A stretch of DNA of 64,000 bases from assembly GCF_000002985.6 (NCBI RefSeq), contig NC_003279.8, positions 6,076,001 to 6,140,000 on the forward strand. The letters run 5' to 3'. The stretch is from Caenorhabditis elegans. Its lineage: Eukaryota > Nematoda > Chromadorea > Rhabditida > Rhabditidae. Made by a program: the position numbers and the translations under genes. Under the pieces are notes generated by a model. The model saw nothing but the letters and a program-made list of their open reading frames with translations. It was not told where the DNA came from and searched no databases. This document shows, in pieces, positions 12,000-23,007 of the stretch. How positions within the stretch are numbered: position 1 is the first letter of the stretch; each line of letters starts with the position of its first letter.

Positions 12000-13404
12000 G
12001 GCAAATACTGTTTTACTACTTGATCTTTTACTACGCATCTCTTTTACTACAGGATCTCTTTTACTACGGAATCTCTTTTACTACGAATTCCACATCTAGA
12101 TCTTTTACTACAATTGGATCTTTTACTACGGAATCTCTTTTACTACGAATTCCACATCTAGATCTTTTACTACAATTGGATCTTTTACTACGGAATCTCT
12201 TTTACTACGAATTCCACATCTAGATCTTTTACTACAATCTGCTCTTTTACTACGGAATCTCTTTTACTACGGTTTACCAACATAGCTCTTTTACTACAGT
12301 ACGAAAATTTTCAATTTAAGAATTAAATTTTCAACAACATTATGCCGGCAAACACTCATTGACTACCTTCTCATTGACTACCTTTGCTCATTGACTACCT
12401 TTGCTCATTGACTACCTTCAAATGCTCTTTGACTACCTCTATCTAATAAAATTTTCCAAAATTTTTTTTGAAAACTTTTCAAAATTTGATCAGAAAAATG
12501 CAATGTTTGTAGTTTTTTCTAGTTTGGATGCACACGATTGCAGACGAAAACCTGAGGTTTAGTAGAGCACCTAAGCTCAAAAAACGCACTCACTTCGGAT
12601 GCTGATATCTCCGTGGAAAATTTAATTTTTTTATGACAAAGGGATCAACTACAAAGTTGTTTATCTTAATCTAAAGTACAACTTTGTAGTTGATTGTTTT
12701 TTATCAAAAAATTTGTTGGTCGAGATAAAGTTGTGTAAAGTTCGGCACCTTCATGCTTGTATTTTCTTCTTCTTTTTCTGTTCATATCTCAACCAACAAA
12801 TTTTTTGATAAAAAACGATTAACTACAAAATTGTACTTTAGATTAAGATAAACAACTTTGTAGTTGATCCCTTTGTCATAAAAAATTTTTCCACGGAGAT
12901 ATCAGCATCCGAAGTGAGTGCGTTTTTTGAGCTTAGGTGTTCTACTAAACCTCAGGTTTTCGTCTGCAATAGTGTGCAGAACATCCAAACTAGAAAAACT
13001 ACAAACATTGCATTTTTCTGATCAAATTTTGAAAAGTTTTCAAAAAAAATTTTGGAAAATTTTATTAGATAGAGGTAGTCAAAGAGCATTTGAAGGTAGT
13101 CAATGAGCAAAGGTAGTCAATGAGCAAAGGTAGTCAATGAGCAAAGGTAGTCAATGAGAAGGTAGTCAATGAGTGTTTGCCGGCATAATGTTGTTGAAAA
13201 TTTAATTCTTAAATTGAAAATTTTCGTACTGTAGTAAAAGAGCTATGTTGGTAAACCGTAGTAAAAGAGATTCCGTAGTAAAAGAGCAGATTGTAGTAAA
13301 AGATCTAGATGTGGAATTCGTAGTAAAAGAGATTCCGTAGTAAAAGAGATCCTGTAGTAAAAGAGATGCGTAGTAAAAGATCAAGTAGTAAAACAGTATT
13401 TGCC
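12000..13404. repeat. 1.4-kb palindromic repeat element with internal arrays
   Basis: The left arm (12000 to ~12731) and right arm (~12785-13404) are inverted copies around a spacer of about 53 bases. Outer parts are built of repeats ending CTTTTACTAC; further in are copies of CTCATTGACTACCTTTG. The left arm carries a 62-bp unit (with GAATTCCACATCTAGATC) about three times, against once in the right arm. The right arm has one more copy of the ~17-bp TCATTGACTAC unit. No transposase is visible. It is a foldback-type non-autonomous element or satellite-like palindrome, and I cannot name the family. Open frames across it are repeat artefacts. Confidence 0.85.
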
Positions 13405-14087
13405 TAAATATTTTAAATGAAAGAAAAACAAACAAATGTTTGCAAACAAATTTCAAAGTACGGTTTGAAAAAAGGCGCATGCCACTATCTTAACTATAGG
13501 TCCTGCAGCGATTTTCTTTTAAATACTACGGTCACTTTGAAATTATTTTCTTTATTTATTTTATTTTTTTAATTTTGCTCTGGGATTCCTTTTTTCGTTT
13601 GCGATTTGAGTTTTACTGAGGCGAAACTGAATATTTTCCTCAAAAGTTGACATTGCTAACTGCTCAAAATGTAAAAGCTTCAAAAAACTTCAAGTTCAAC
13701 TTCAAGTTCAAAAAATGTTTTACAAAATAGTGAAGAATCAACATTTTTGGTAATCGAATGTCTTCAGGGCTATGCAGGTATTTACAAATAGTTATTATCG
13801 GTATATAATATCATCAGCAGAGCCAAAATTTTTGGTAAAAATCGAATAATTTGTATGTAAAGATCCACCAATCGTACGATCACAATAAGAAAGTGGAATA
13901 GTATTCAGATCCGAAAACCGTTGTAACAAGGATGCAATTCTATCGTCGCTGAGAATCGTGCGAATAGATTTTGAAGATCAAAGAATCTTAAATTATTGTG
14001 CCAAGTTAAAAGCTACATACAAACATTTTATTCGATTCTAAAAGATCAATCGGTTAAGTTTTCAGATTCCATTCGTCCATTGAGATG
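13405..14087. other. Spacer between palindrome and mutase-like gene
   Basis: I see no gene or RNA in this stretch. It has AT-rich runs and a short local repeat near 13680-13710 (CTTCAAGTTCAA). Confidence 0.4.
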
Positions 14088-14857
14088 CTAAGCTTGTGGG
14101 GCTGCACGTGGCACAATGACCTCATCCTCGAGCAGATCACCCTTCTGAGTCAAGTGTTTCTTGTCCGACCAGTAGTCGAGACGGAATGACTGTCCATACA
14201 TGTCAGTGACCTTGGCTGTAAAATTTGAATTACTTAAAATACCGATTTGGCTGTGCTCATTGAACTCACAAATAGTGCACTGTCCAACATACTTCCAGTG
14301 TCCCTTCAAGAAAGCGTGGATGTTTGCCAGTGGAGTACCATGGGAAACAATAATGATATTTCGGAAAACAATAATGATATTTCGGAAATCGGAAGCTTCT
14401 CGAACACTGGTTTGTAGCTTTCGTCGACTTGAGTAGAGTATTCTCTGAAAACCTCGATTTCTTGATAGTACATTTAAAATTGGAAATACTTGATCTTGTC
14501 CATAGATGGGATGGTTGGTGGGTTCTTGCAAAGATACAGCGGCTCCATGAGCCCTGGCTCAACACAAATCTTCGCCTTGTTCTCCATCATTGCAACGATT
14601 TGAGCTGCCGTCTCGATGCATCTTGTGAATGGAGAAACCACGATCGCCTCGATATTCATGTTGGCAAAGTGCTTTCCAACCTCATGGGCTTGTTGTTTCC
14701 CGCGGAGACTGAAATCGTAATTATCTAAAACCAAACCCTTCATAACACCATACGTGAGCTCCGGATCATCCCATTTGGCATCGTTGTTCGCCTTCCACTT
14801 CTTGTCCACATTGTCCACGCGTTGTCCATGTCTCACCAACCAAATTGTACGACTCAT
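14088..14857 (-). pseudogene. Histidine-phosphatase (phosphoglycerate-mutase-like) gene with broken frame
   Basis: Exons 14857-14754, 14708-14490, 14444-14270 and 14215-14088 are bounded by good splice sites with tiny introns (45, 45 and 54 bases). The N-terminus has the RHG catalytic motif (LVRHGQRVDN), then LTLRGKQQAHEVG and the SPFTRCIETA arginine block. Near the C-terminus the second histidine motif, IIIVSHGTPLA, is clear. Between EKLP in exon 3 and IIIVSHG the frame shifts: the exons sum to 626 bases, not a multiple of three. About 20-25 residues usual in the family are missing there, and a 21-bp tandem duplication (TTCCGAAATATC repeated) lies just before VSHG. No alternative canonical splice restores the frame. 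It is therefore probably a pseudogene by local deletion, or has a splice form I cannot see. The family is close to UBASH3/STS-like phosphatases of unknown substrate. Confidence 0.6.
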
Positions 14858-17345
14858 GGCTCTTTTTCGTTGCGATTTTCGTTGAAATTCGAACTGATTT
14901 TTTAAAACTCTGGTGGAGAAGATTGACTTGCAACGTGGTATATTTTACATTTTTGATCAGCAATGTCACGTTTCTCTTGTAGTGGAAAAATTATTTTATG
15001 TTTTAACGTTAAAATTCTGATTCCGTTGGCGTTCTGTTTTTTTCCAACTACAGTAATTTGGTCTTAGAATTCATTAAAATCTGTTTCGAAAAAATCCAAA
15101 AGCGAGAATTGCGCCAACGACTTGCTGGCGCACTTCGCATTTTAGCTTGCGCGTTTCTCGTTTTCTTATCTCTCTCTCTAGAAAGTTTTTGAATGCATTT
15201 TTATAAGGATTCACTATTTTTTATGCTCTTACCACTGTATCCTTGTAAATCGTTTTTTTTGGTGAAGACCTCCTATCCCTTGAATTGCCGTTGATTGATT
15301 GTTTTGACCAGAAGCTGCACATCCAACTTCCGCATTTTTTAAGAAAAGAAAACAAGATCACATGGCCACCCGTGTCCTCCGAAGTTTTTCTGATTTGAAA
15401 AAAGTTGTTTGATCTATTATTTTAATTTAAAAACATTATAGCTGTTAGCTATAGATCTCAAACCCGATTTTCAAACATTGATAAGAACATTTCGGAGTTG
15501 GTAACATATCCCTTCTCTTCACGTTAAGACAACTTTCAAGATAAATATTTCAAATCCGTGACCATTCCCAATTCTTTGCTCTTTTCCCCTTGGAATTCGC
15601 CCTCCGAACAGCTGTGAAAACCAAAAACACGAACTTGACGCTGTTGAGATGTTTTTCGTCGTCTCGGTCACACAATCTGCGTCTCTGGCCTCAACCGCCG
15701 CCGCCTTCCGTCAATCAATGAAAAGCAAAGATAGATTGTATAAAGTTGAGAGATTCAGAGAAATTGCTGCTTCTCTGTTCTCTCCGTCAGCGCTTAAAAG
15801 CAGTGAAACGTGCCAATAGTTCTCCTTGATAACGACTCCCTTTTCTGGTTTTCTCTGTATCATTAGTACTTGAAAAGAAAGGAACTACGTACTCAATCTT
15901 TGATAATTGGTTGGTATACTGTCGTAATTTGTTGAATGATTTCGTAATAATTTAATTTTTATTTCTGGTTTCTGGTTTCTCTTAAAACTTACTCAAATCA
16001 TTAATATTCCTATGCTCACATAAACTTAAAAGTTTTTCTTATCTGATCACAATCTAAATTAGGTCTGCAAATCATCTATCGAAAATCAATAATTATTTCG
16101 CAATAAAATAGGCGAAGAGCAAGTCTTATGACACTGTTATCTTTCCGGGAACATTCTCGGTCCACAATAGATAAGGCATCCAAATCATTCGATTCACTGT
16201 TTACACGTCGATCGATCTTGTTCTCCTTCTTCTCTATCTTCACTGTTTCACCTTCATTTTGCCTCAATAAGCTGTAGTGAAGTCATATGATTTTCTATTC
16301 TTTGTTGTCGAAATCGATTTTAATATAGAGTAGTTTCTAGTTTTACATTACTAAATCCACTCATTGATTCTATTGATCTCTCCTTTTTTAGGCGCAAATG
16401 TTTTGATTAATAATTACTTTCGATATCACAAGGCGCTGTTTGTCTGGTAATATTATGTTAGCTCCAGTTCTGATTAAAAATTTCCGTTAGAAAAAAGGTA
16501 TTTTCGGAAAAGTATCCTAATGGCGTGAGTATACCAATTATTTGTATCATGGCAATTGAGCAGAACTGATAATCGAGTCCCACAGGGTTTACGATTTCTA
16601 TTTGGATCTGATTTTGAAATGTGCAATAAGAAATAATCATCCCTACTTTCACTTTTGTAACGACCCATTTCGTCATTACCATATGACTTTCAAAGATCTG
16701 CGATGTGCACGTCACATATATTCATTCAAAATGGCGCCAGCAAGCCATTGAGCCAGAAAGAGCGTTTCTCTGTCGTCTCGCAATCTTTATGTCCCTCTGT
16801 TCCTCCGCCTCGCACTTCATTTATCGCCTGGTCACATGCTTCTTTGTGTTCACTCAATGTTCGTTCTGTATGTCTTGTGACAATTTACTTTAGAGGTTAA
16901 TAACACAGAAATATAAGACAGTTCATTACTATGTCTGTTCTATAGATCTTCTTTGACATCAATACAACATTTTACGCTTTTAAGAATCAAAAGCCTCTAA
17001 TTTCTATTTAAAAGCCACGAAGTAAATCAAATAATTGAACGAATCAAAAATCTCTTCTGACATGCTTTAATCTTTGGCATAAACTAATCGAATTATTCTA
17101 ATTTATTTCTAGCATATTTGATTATAGGACACCGTAAATGTTGAGATTGGTTAAAATCAATTTTTAAACATCTGGGATACGAATCAGTTCTCTGGAATAA
17201 TTTCTGATCACCACAACTATATTAATTTGTATTTCCGTTATGCTTCCTCGCCCTCGCCCACTCGTTCACTTTGCTTTTAAATCGATCTAATTCTTCTTAA
17301 TTTCAGTTTCCCACCACCCGCTTCGTACCTATCAAGAGAGACAAG
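14858..17345. other. Upstream region of oaz-1
   Basis: No gene is supported. Open frames here (for example plus 16703-16900) lack splice or domain support. The final part ends in TTTCAG at 17301-17306, used to start the oaz-1 first exon and probably a spliced-leader acceptor. Regulatory sequence for oaz-1 likely lies here. Confidence 0.45.
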
Positions 17346-17991
17346 ATGTCGAGTATTTTGAGTAGTAATTTTACGAATAAATCGAATCAATTGGTCAACG
17401 AGTCTGCCGTCGACAGGTGAGAATACAATGTGAAGGCAGTTTAAACAATAATATTTCGATTTTTCAGCTCGTTGACCGCCTCCCCATGCTCGACCCAGCC
17501 CGGCGACGTCGGATGGTGTTTTTGACGCCCCCCATGGCGTGCTCACCAAATTGCCGAACGAAACTCGCGCTATCGTATCGGCCGTTTCTCCAAACTGGCG
17601 CGTGACATCGATTGGCGAAAAGACATTGGCGATCATGATTCCACACGATCAACCGGTGCTCGGCATCTCTAAGAAGAACTTTGTGGACCTCTTGGAGTTC
17701 GCTGAAGACAAACTCGGTGAGTTCTATTTCAACCATTTCTAGATTTTCTACAAAGTTGTGTTTTTAAACGGAGAAATCCTGTTAAAAAGTTATATTCCCT
17801 GAGAAATGTTTGTAAACTTTTTTATTACAGAAATGGAGCGTGTTTTGGCTGTATTTGAGAAGGCTCGTATTAACCCAACGGAAGGATTCCCACGTACTCT
17901 TCGTTACGTCGGATTCCGTCCATATGCCATCGACGAGCATCCAGTTCATCTCCCAGCTGAAAAATACTTCATCATGAGCTACAAGGTCTAA
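17346..17991 (+). CDS. oaz-1: Ornithine decarboxylase antizyme, decoded by +1 frameshift
   Basis: Exons are 17346-17416, 17468-17716 and 17831-17991. Frame 1 (MSSILSSNFTNKSNQ...) runs 42 codons and stops at TGA 17523-17525. One base further on, the +1 frame encodes 117 residues of antizyme domain: NFVDLLEFAEDKL, then a C-terminal part with FPRTLRYVGFRP and EKYFIMSYKV. With the shift the product is 159 residues. Antizyme binds ornithine decarboxylase monomers, sends them to the proteasome without ubiquitin, and blocks polyamine uptake. High polyamine raises frameshifting, closing a feedback loop. Most animals use UCC-UGA, whereas nematode antizymes are known with UUU-UGA, as here. The 3' UTR is long, with AATAAA at 18400-18405. 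Confidence 0.92.
17517..17540 (+). promoter_or_regulatory. oaz-1: Programmed +1 ribosomal frameshift site
   Basis: The site reads TGT TTT TGA C: frame-1 codon TTT at 17520-17522, stop TGA at 17523-17525, and frame-2 codon GAC from 17524. Directly downstream ACGCC (17525-17529) can pair with GGCGT (17536-17540) around a six-base loop. The shift site is certain from the two frames. Whether this short hairpin helps is inference, because it lies very close to the stop. Confidence 0.85.
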
Positions 17992-19130
17992 TGGATTCAT
18001 CTCACCAATTTCTTTTCGTTTTATCGATTTCTCGCCGCTTTTAAAAATGTTATTTTTCTTTCTCTCACCTTTTTCTATACCAACCCCTCGAAAAAATGCA
18101 CTTTAAAAACTTTCAAAAAATTTCCTCCTTCAAGAATTCTCTAGTATAATTCTCTAAATCTCTGTGTTCATGTAGTGTACAAATTCTTTAATTTTCCAGA
18201 AAAAATCCTTTTTGGCTATTTCTCTGATTATTTTTGCCCACCACACCCACTCCCATCCACAACCAGCTCATTCCTGTTTCTAAGAGATATTAGTGACCGA
18301 TGCTTCCTGAGAAATTCTCTTTTTTTTAAAACATTCTTTAAATTAATCCCTCCTTTCCCACCACTTTTCTGTCCACGCGCCAGCTTTTTTGGAGAAACGA
18401 ATAAATTGTCAAAAAAAAAACGATTTTGTAGAGAAATGTTCAAAATGCTCCGCCCATCATGAATTGGGTATCGTTAGGTCGATTACGCAAATGCGAAATT
18501 TTGAGACTATCTTACAAAAGTACGAAGCAAAAATACACTAGCGGGTCTCGACATGATCAATTTTCTTAAATTTGAAAGTGTGCGCCTTTAAGGAGTACTG
18601 TACGTGCAAGCTTAGGTTGCTCCGGAATTTTCATATTTTTTCCATAGTTTTGCTATACTATCAATTTATCAACAAAAAAAAACTATTTTTAGAAAAAGCT
18701 TGGAAGCATGAGAAAAACTATAATCAATGAAAATTAGGCAGAAACGAGAGTTTGATAATACAGTACTCTTTAAAGGCGCACACTCTTACATTTAATAACA
18801 AACAATTTTTGCGTCTGGGAATACCACTAGACCAGCATGGTAAAATAAAATATCGCAAAACAAAAAAAAGTTAGCGATTTTTTTGTGTTTTAGAAAAATC
18901 AGCCTGGTGAAACTCTCTGTTTGAGTTTCGAGACGAGAACTTCAAAAGGCCTCTTGGGTCCAACAATTTTAATTTTGAAGAATAGTTTTCCACTTCAAAA
19001 GATAGAATTAAGATTCTTTTCAGAGTTGGTGAACTTTCATTTCAAACAAAAAACTTTTCGAAAGGTAGAACTTTTTTATTCGAATACGAGACTATTTGGT
19101 AGTTCAAGAATTGTAAGACGGCAGGTATAT
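17992..19130. other. oaz-1 3' UTR and spacer between convergent genes
   Basis: This contains the oaz-1 3' UTR to about 18.42 kb, then an inverted-repeat element (18577-18784, listed separately). The plus-strand frame at 18921-19244 overlaps the last phosphatase exon on the other strand and is a shadow. No other gene is seen. Confidence 0.5.
18577..18784. repeat. Inverted-repeat element, GTGCGCCTTTAA family
   Basis: The arms 18577-18602 and 18759-18784 are reverse complements with one mismatch and contain GTGTGCGCCTTTAA and AGTACTGTA. A related pair lies at 31126-31338 and single arms near 22.29 kb and 28.58 kb. A GGGTCTCGAC motif precedes the left arm here and at 31.09 kb. It is a dispersed short palindromic repeat. 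Confidence 0.6.
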
Positions 19131-20516
19131 TTAGTGAACGGACTTCATGTACTTCTCTGTGAATGCAAGATGAGCCAGCTTCACATCAACATCAAACATC
19201 TTTTTATCCAGACAATAGTTCAGGATTACTTGATGCACGAATAAATATTGTTGGTCTGTCTGAAAATAATATTATTTAATTTTTAAGCATATTGCAGTTG
19301 CAAACCTGAATAGAGTTGTTCCGCTGCTCACGGATCTTTTGCAAAATCTTGTCGGTTTCTTCGATTTGCTGACCACCAAGCAATTGATCCAAAATGTACT
19401 CGATCATGACCACTGAGCCGGTACGACCGATTCCTGCCGAGCAGTGGACAACGGTGGGACCCCTGAACAGAGCGATTGGCATGAGTATACTGGAACAACA
19501 CTTACTTGGAAGGTCTTGTTTTCGCCAGAAGCTCCACAATTGCCATATCAGCAGTTGGCACTCCACGATCGGGCCAATCAATCCAGTGATACTGGGTGAC
19601 TTTCTGAGCGAGTCCACCGGGTCCTTCTACTGTGAAAACCGTCTCCGTGATCTTGGCGTCAGTGTTCTTTTCGAACTTCATCTGAAATGAAAACCTATTA
19701 AAATTTTACAACAAAATTCAATCGAACCTTCCCAGTCGACTCGAATTTGACAATGATCTTGTGCCCCTTCTCCTCAAACTCCAACACAGGCTTATCCTTA
19801 CAAGCGAAGTAGTCGCAGCACTTCTTAGCTCCTTTCTCCATAATATTGCACAGCATGAAGATCGAATCTACTTTTTCCTGAAAACATCAAACCTATAACC
19901 TTTCAGAAAAATAAATGTCTAACCTGCAGGCACATGTACCAAAAGTCAGCACAACTCTTATCCAACGGCGCCTGTGTGCATATGAAGCGTCGAGGATTCG
20001 ATGGAGTCGACACGAAGTTCGCGTGGATGTAGTCGTGAGGCCACGGTGGATGGAGCTTGACTCGATTGTGGTCCAAACATCCGACGTCCTTATATCGGTT
20101 CTTCCCATGCTCCTGAGCCTCTTTGAAGGCTTTCATCTTCTCAAAGTCGTTGAAGCGCTTCATTGCAGCGAACTCTGCGCGAAGGCCAGCTGGTCCTTTC
20201 TCCAGAGCATTCTTCACAAACTTCACGATCTGAAAGCAGACAAGAATTTAAAATTATCTGTGTCCAGGTTGTAATAGAAACTGAGCACACACCTGCTTTC
20301 TATGAGTCTTCTTCTCTGCAGTTGTTCCTTCATCAACAGTTCTTTGACTCACTTCCTTGCTCTTTTGCGTACTCTTTTTAGTTCGTCGTTCTGAAAAAAA
20401 AAACTTTCTTTCTAATACTAAAATGCTTAAGCATAGACTATATATCCAGTGTCTCTTCGAGGCCAGAGAATAATAACCCTTTATATAATAAACTCACTTT
20501 GAATCACAGACGACAT
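19131..20516 (-). CDS. Single-domain protein tyrosine phosphatase
   Basis: Seven exons give 344 residues in one frame: 20516-20498, 20390-20293, 20229-19924, 19877-19728, 19681-19506, 19462-19306, 19259-19131. A short Lys-rich N-terminus (about 40 residues) leads into one classical PTP domain: KNRYKDVGCLD (82-92), the YIHANFV substrate region, WPD loop WIDWPDRGVP (Asp229), catalytic P-loop HCSAGIGRTG (Cys257, Arg263) and Q-loop QTDQQYLFVH. All catalytic residues are present, so it should be active. It has no membrane segment or signal, so it is cytosolic. Worms have a large expanded set of such small PTPs, many expressed in sperm. The neighbouring sperm-type genes suggest the same here, which is inference. 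Confidence 0.9.
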
Positions 20517-21578
20517 TGATTGCAGTGACTTTCCTTTTCCTCTACAGCTTCGTAAATCGTCGAATCAGTATAAATTCGATTTTTAAAATAATTGATTTTG
20601 AGATCTTGCAAGTCGATAAGCAACTAGCCACGTGGCACGTGTAAAAATTAGTGTGGCACGTGGGAGGTTCAAAACGTGCAATTCTTCAATGCTATTCAAA
20701 CTTTTTGTAAATTTTTAAAGCTGAAATCCATCATCAGGAGTTTTCAGGACAACACGTTGACATTATACAATATTTCAATATTTCCAATTATGTTATAGCT
20801 TTTTAGCAAATTTTAATTGAGTTCATTTTAATTAAGCAGTTGTGAAAAATGCGATTTTTGACAAAAGACTACGGTAACTGGTCTCGAAGCGACAGAACAT
20901 TTTCTGGGCAAGAATATGCGCCTTCACAGATCTCTGTAGTTGCTAATATCTGTTTTCTCAATTTCGTTGCAAATAAAAAAATATTTTCGGATATTTTAAA
21001 AGCAGAGTCGATGAAAAGTAGATACAAATTCGAAAAAGGAGGGTGTGGGGAACTATTTAACGTATACGAGTATACTGTTCAGAAACGCACCTTTTTTCTT
21101 GAAAGTGTCTAGTTGTGACTGGATACGGTGAATTTGGGACATAATGCGAATTTTTAGCATCTTTAAGATTCATTAAAAAAAAGACTTTATAGGCAGACGG
21201 GTTTTATGAGTGGGTCTCAACACGATATCAGGTGGACACTCCAAATTCAACACCACCGTTGCGAATGTGGTAATTAAAATTTTGTCACGGTTACCAGCAG
21301 CTTAGCAAAAATGTACTTCCTTCGGAAAGGCTTCCCGAATAATGAAAACATTCTCATAACTTGAAAACATTCTCATAACCTGGAAAAACTATTTTTGAGT
21401 TCGGTTGATGTGGTGATCAATGGATACGTCACGATATAGGGACACAGTTTATAAAGTTGACAACTGTTGGCTTTTTAAACAAGAAAAACAAACAAGAGAA
21501 TACAAAACTTTTTATTGGGTACAATATGGCCGGAAGAGTTGAATTCTGGCTGAGTCTTCACATTATTCGAGCAGCTAC
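20517..21578. other. Intergenic region between phosphatase and Gly-rich gene
   Basis: No gene is supported. Near 20630-20665 the block GTGGCACGTG occurs twice, about 30 bases apart, upstream of the phosphatase start. It contains CACGTG E-box cores. An AATAAA on the minus strand (21516-21511) fits the 3' end of the Gly-rich gene. Confidence 0.4.
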
Positions 21579-21791
21579 TTATGGCCCAAGGTAGCACGAT
21601 TGATCGGTACGGGCCTTGAAGACCTGTCCTCCTGGGTTGGTGTTTCCTCCGTTTCCCTGGTTTTGTTGTTGTCCGCCTCCATTTCCTCCTTGTGCATAAT
21701 CTTCGCGGGCATATCCCGACGATGAGGCGTTGGATCCCATGTATCCGGATCCATAGCCACCAGCACCCATGTACGCCGACTTGTCCGCCAT
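21579..21791 (-). CDS. Tiny Gly/Asn/Gln-rich protein (NSPD-like?)
   Basis: One exon encodes 70 residues beginning MADKSAYMGAGGYGSGYMG, with Gly, Ser, Tyr, then a Gln/Asn/Gly stretch, and ending SCYLGP. It has no signal peptide or membrane segment and is likely disordered. An AATAAA lies about 65 bases past the stop. The composition and MADKSAYMG start recall the nematode-specific NSPD family of sperm proteins, but I cannot confirm that from sequence alone. It sits among other sperm-type genes. Confidence 0.65.
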   Translation of the reverse strand: MADKSAYMGAGGYGSGYMGSNASSSGYAREDYAQGGNGGGQQQNQGNGGNTNPGGQVFKARTDQSCYLGP

Positions 21792-22018
21792 TTTTTTCGC
21801 TTGGAGTTGTTCCGAGAAACTTGCTCAGAATTCTGATAAACTTACGATTTCTCTCAGAATATATAGGAAAAATCTAGGGCAAAGAAAAAAAACTTCACGG
21901 AAAGGGCACGCAGTATATATGCATTTTTCAAATTTTGAAATATTCTTTTAAAATTCGAAAATTATTTAATTTAATTTAATTCAGAAAAAAAAACCAAACT
22001 GATAGACTGTTATTATAT

Positions 22019-22112
22019 GCTCTATATATATGCTTATATATGCTATATATGCTATATATGTGCTATATATGATTTGATATCATATGATATGATTATATAT
22101 GATATTATATAT
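22019..22112. repeat. TATATATGC-type microsatellite
   Basis: A run of imperfect units such as GCTATATAT and GATATGATTATATAT. It is a simple AT-rich repeat with no coding potential. Confidence 0.75.
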
Positions 22113-22925
22113 GCTCCTCTTCTTTTAGTACCATTTCTGTACAAGAGATGATAGCTTCGCTTTAACTAAACGATTTTCAATCAATTTGAAGAGCCCATGT
22201 TGTTTTACCCAGATGCGAAACTTTGCAATTTTCGTCACAACAATACGGTGCCAGGTCTAGAAGCGACCGATTTTCGAATGCGAAAAGGTGGGCGCCTTTA
22301 TAAAAAAAAACTAAATTATAACACTAAAATTATAAAAACCCATATTTTGCAAAAAATGACGCTTTTCATTCTACAAAGCAAAAAACAAATAAAAATTCAC
22401 AGCCCTGATTCGGGCGACACTGCTTTCAGATCAATAGCAAAAGTTAATCAAATTGACAGTAGGTATCTTTGAAGTCGCGGAACACAAGTTTAATATCGGA
22501 CATAATAACTTTTGTTCAGTATTCCAAGAAATCAGCAGTTATTCCAGCCGGTATAGAAGAGGAAGGCATGTTTGTCATTATTAAACAAGAGTTTGTTTCA
22601 GGATCGTGATCACATAAGATTTTCTGCCCAAGTCTTTCATTATTTTTCTTCCTAATTTGAGTTATGTAAGTTCCGGTAAAGCCAGTTCAAGTAGGACGTC
22701 ACCTATACAGTGAGACTCCTGAAGGAACACATGAATGACGTCACAGTGAGTTGGCATAAATTTTGAATAAACACCAAGCATTTCATGAATAAAAATTATT
22801 TTTCGAACAATTAAATCAGAATTTTAAAAAAAGACAAAAACAAACATTTTAGACAAAAACTTTTTAAACAAATACGTGACACAGACGTGGTTAATCTCTT
22901 ATCTCAAAAGGTCATCAATGCTCAC

Positions 22926-22933
22926 TATAAAAG
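22926..22933 (+). promoter_or_regulatory. spch-3: TATA box and nearby GATA site of spch-3
   Basis: TATAAAAG lies about 75 bases before the start codon. A GATA-type site (TTATCT at 22899-22904) is about 20 bases further upstream. GATA sites near the start are common in worm sperm-gene promoters, so the arrangement fits spermatogenesis expression. Confidence 0.5.
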
Positions 22934-23007
22934 CTGAAGATTTTCCTTAAAAATCAGTCTAACCCTCGTCTTCTCTACTAGATAGACCATCAAACAATCA
23001 ACCGGAA

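Larger units (their letters stand above)
21792..23007. other. Intergenic region with AT microsatellite, upstream of spch-3
   Basis: This holds a TATATATGC-type microsatellite (22019-22112), one arm of the GGCGCCTTTA repeat near 22.29 kb, and the spch-3 promoter at its right end. The plus-strand frame at 22197-22472 overlaps repeat sequence and has no other support. Confidence 0.45.

Noticed and set aside
11869-12223. Plus-strand frames rich in LLLR and FYYEF repeats
   Set aside because: They are translations of the CTTTTACTAC tandem units in the palindrome, not proteins.
12000-12440. Possible CRISPR-like array of regular repeats
   Set aside because: Units are adjacent with no unique spacers, appear inverted in the other arm, and the organism is an animal.
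14200-14728. Plus-strand frames across the mutase-like gene
   Set aside because: Shadows of the minus-strand exons that carry the histidine motifs.
17797-18000. Frames on both strands over oaz-1 exon 3
   Set aside because: The plus frame is the true exon; the minus frame is its shadow. Treating the TGA at 17523 as a pseudogene stop was rejected because UUU-UGA is a known nematode antizyme shift site.
22197-22472. 91-codon plus-strand frame
   Set aside because: It overlaps an arm of the GGCGCCTTTA repeat and has no coding features.
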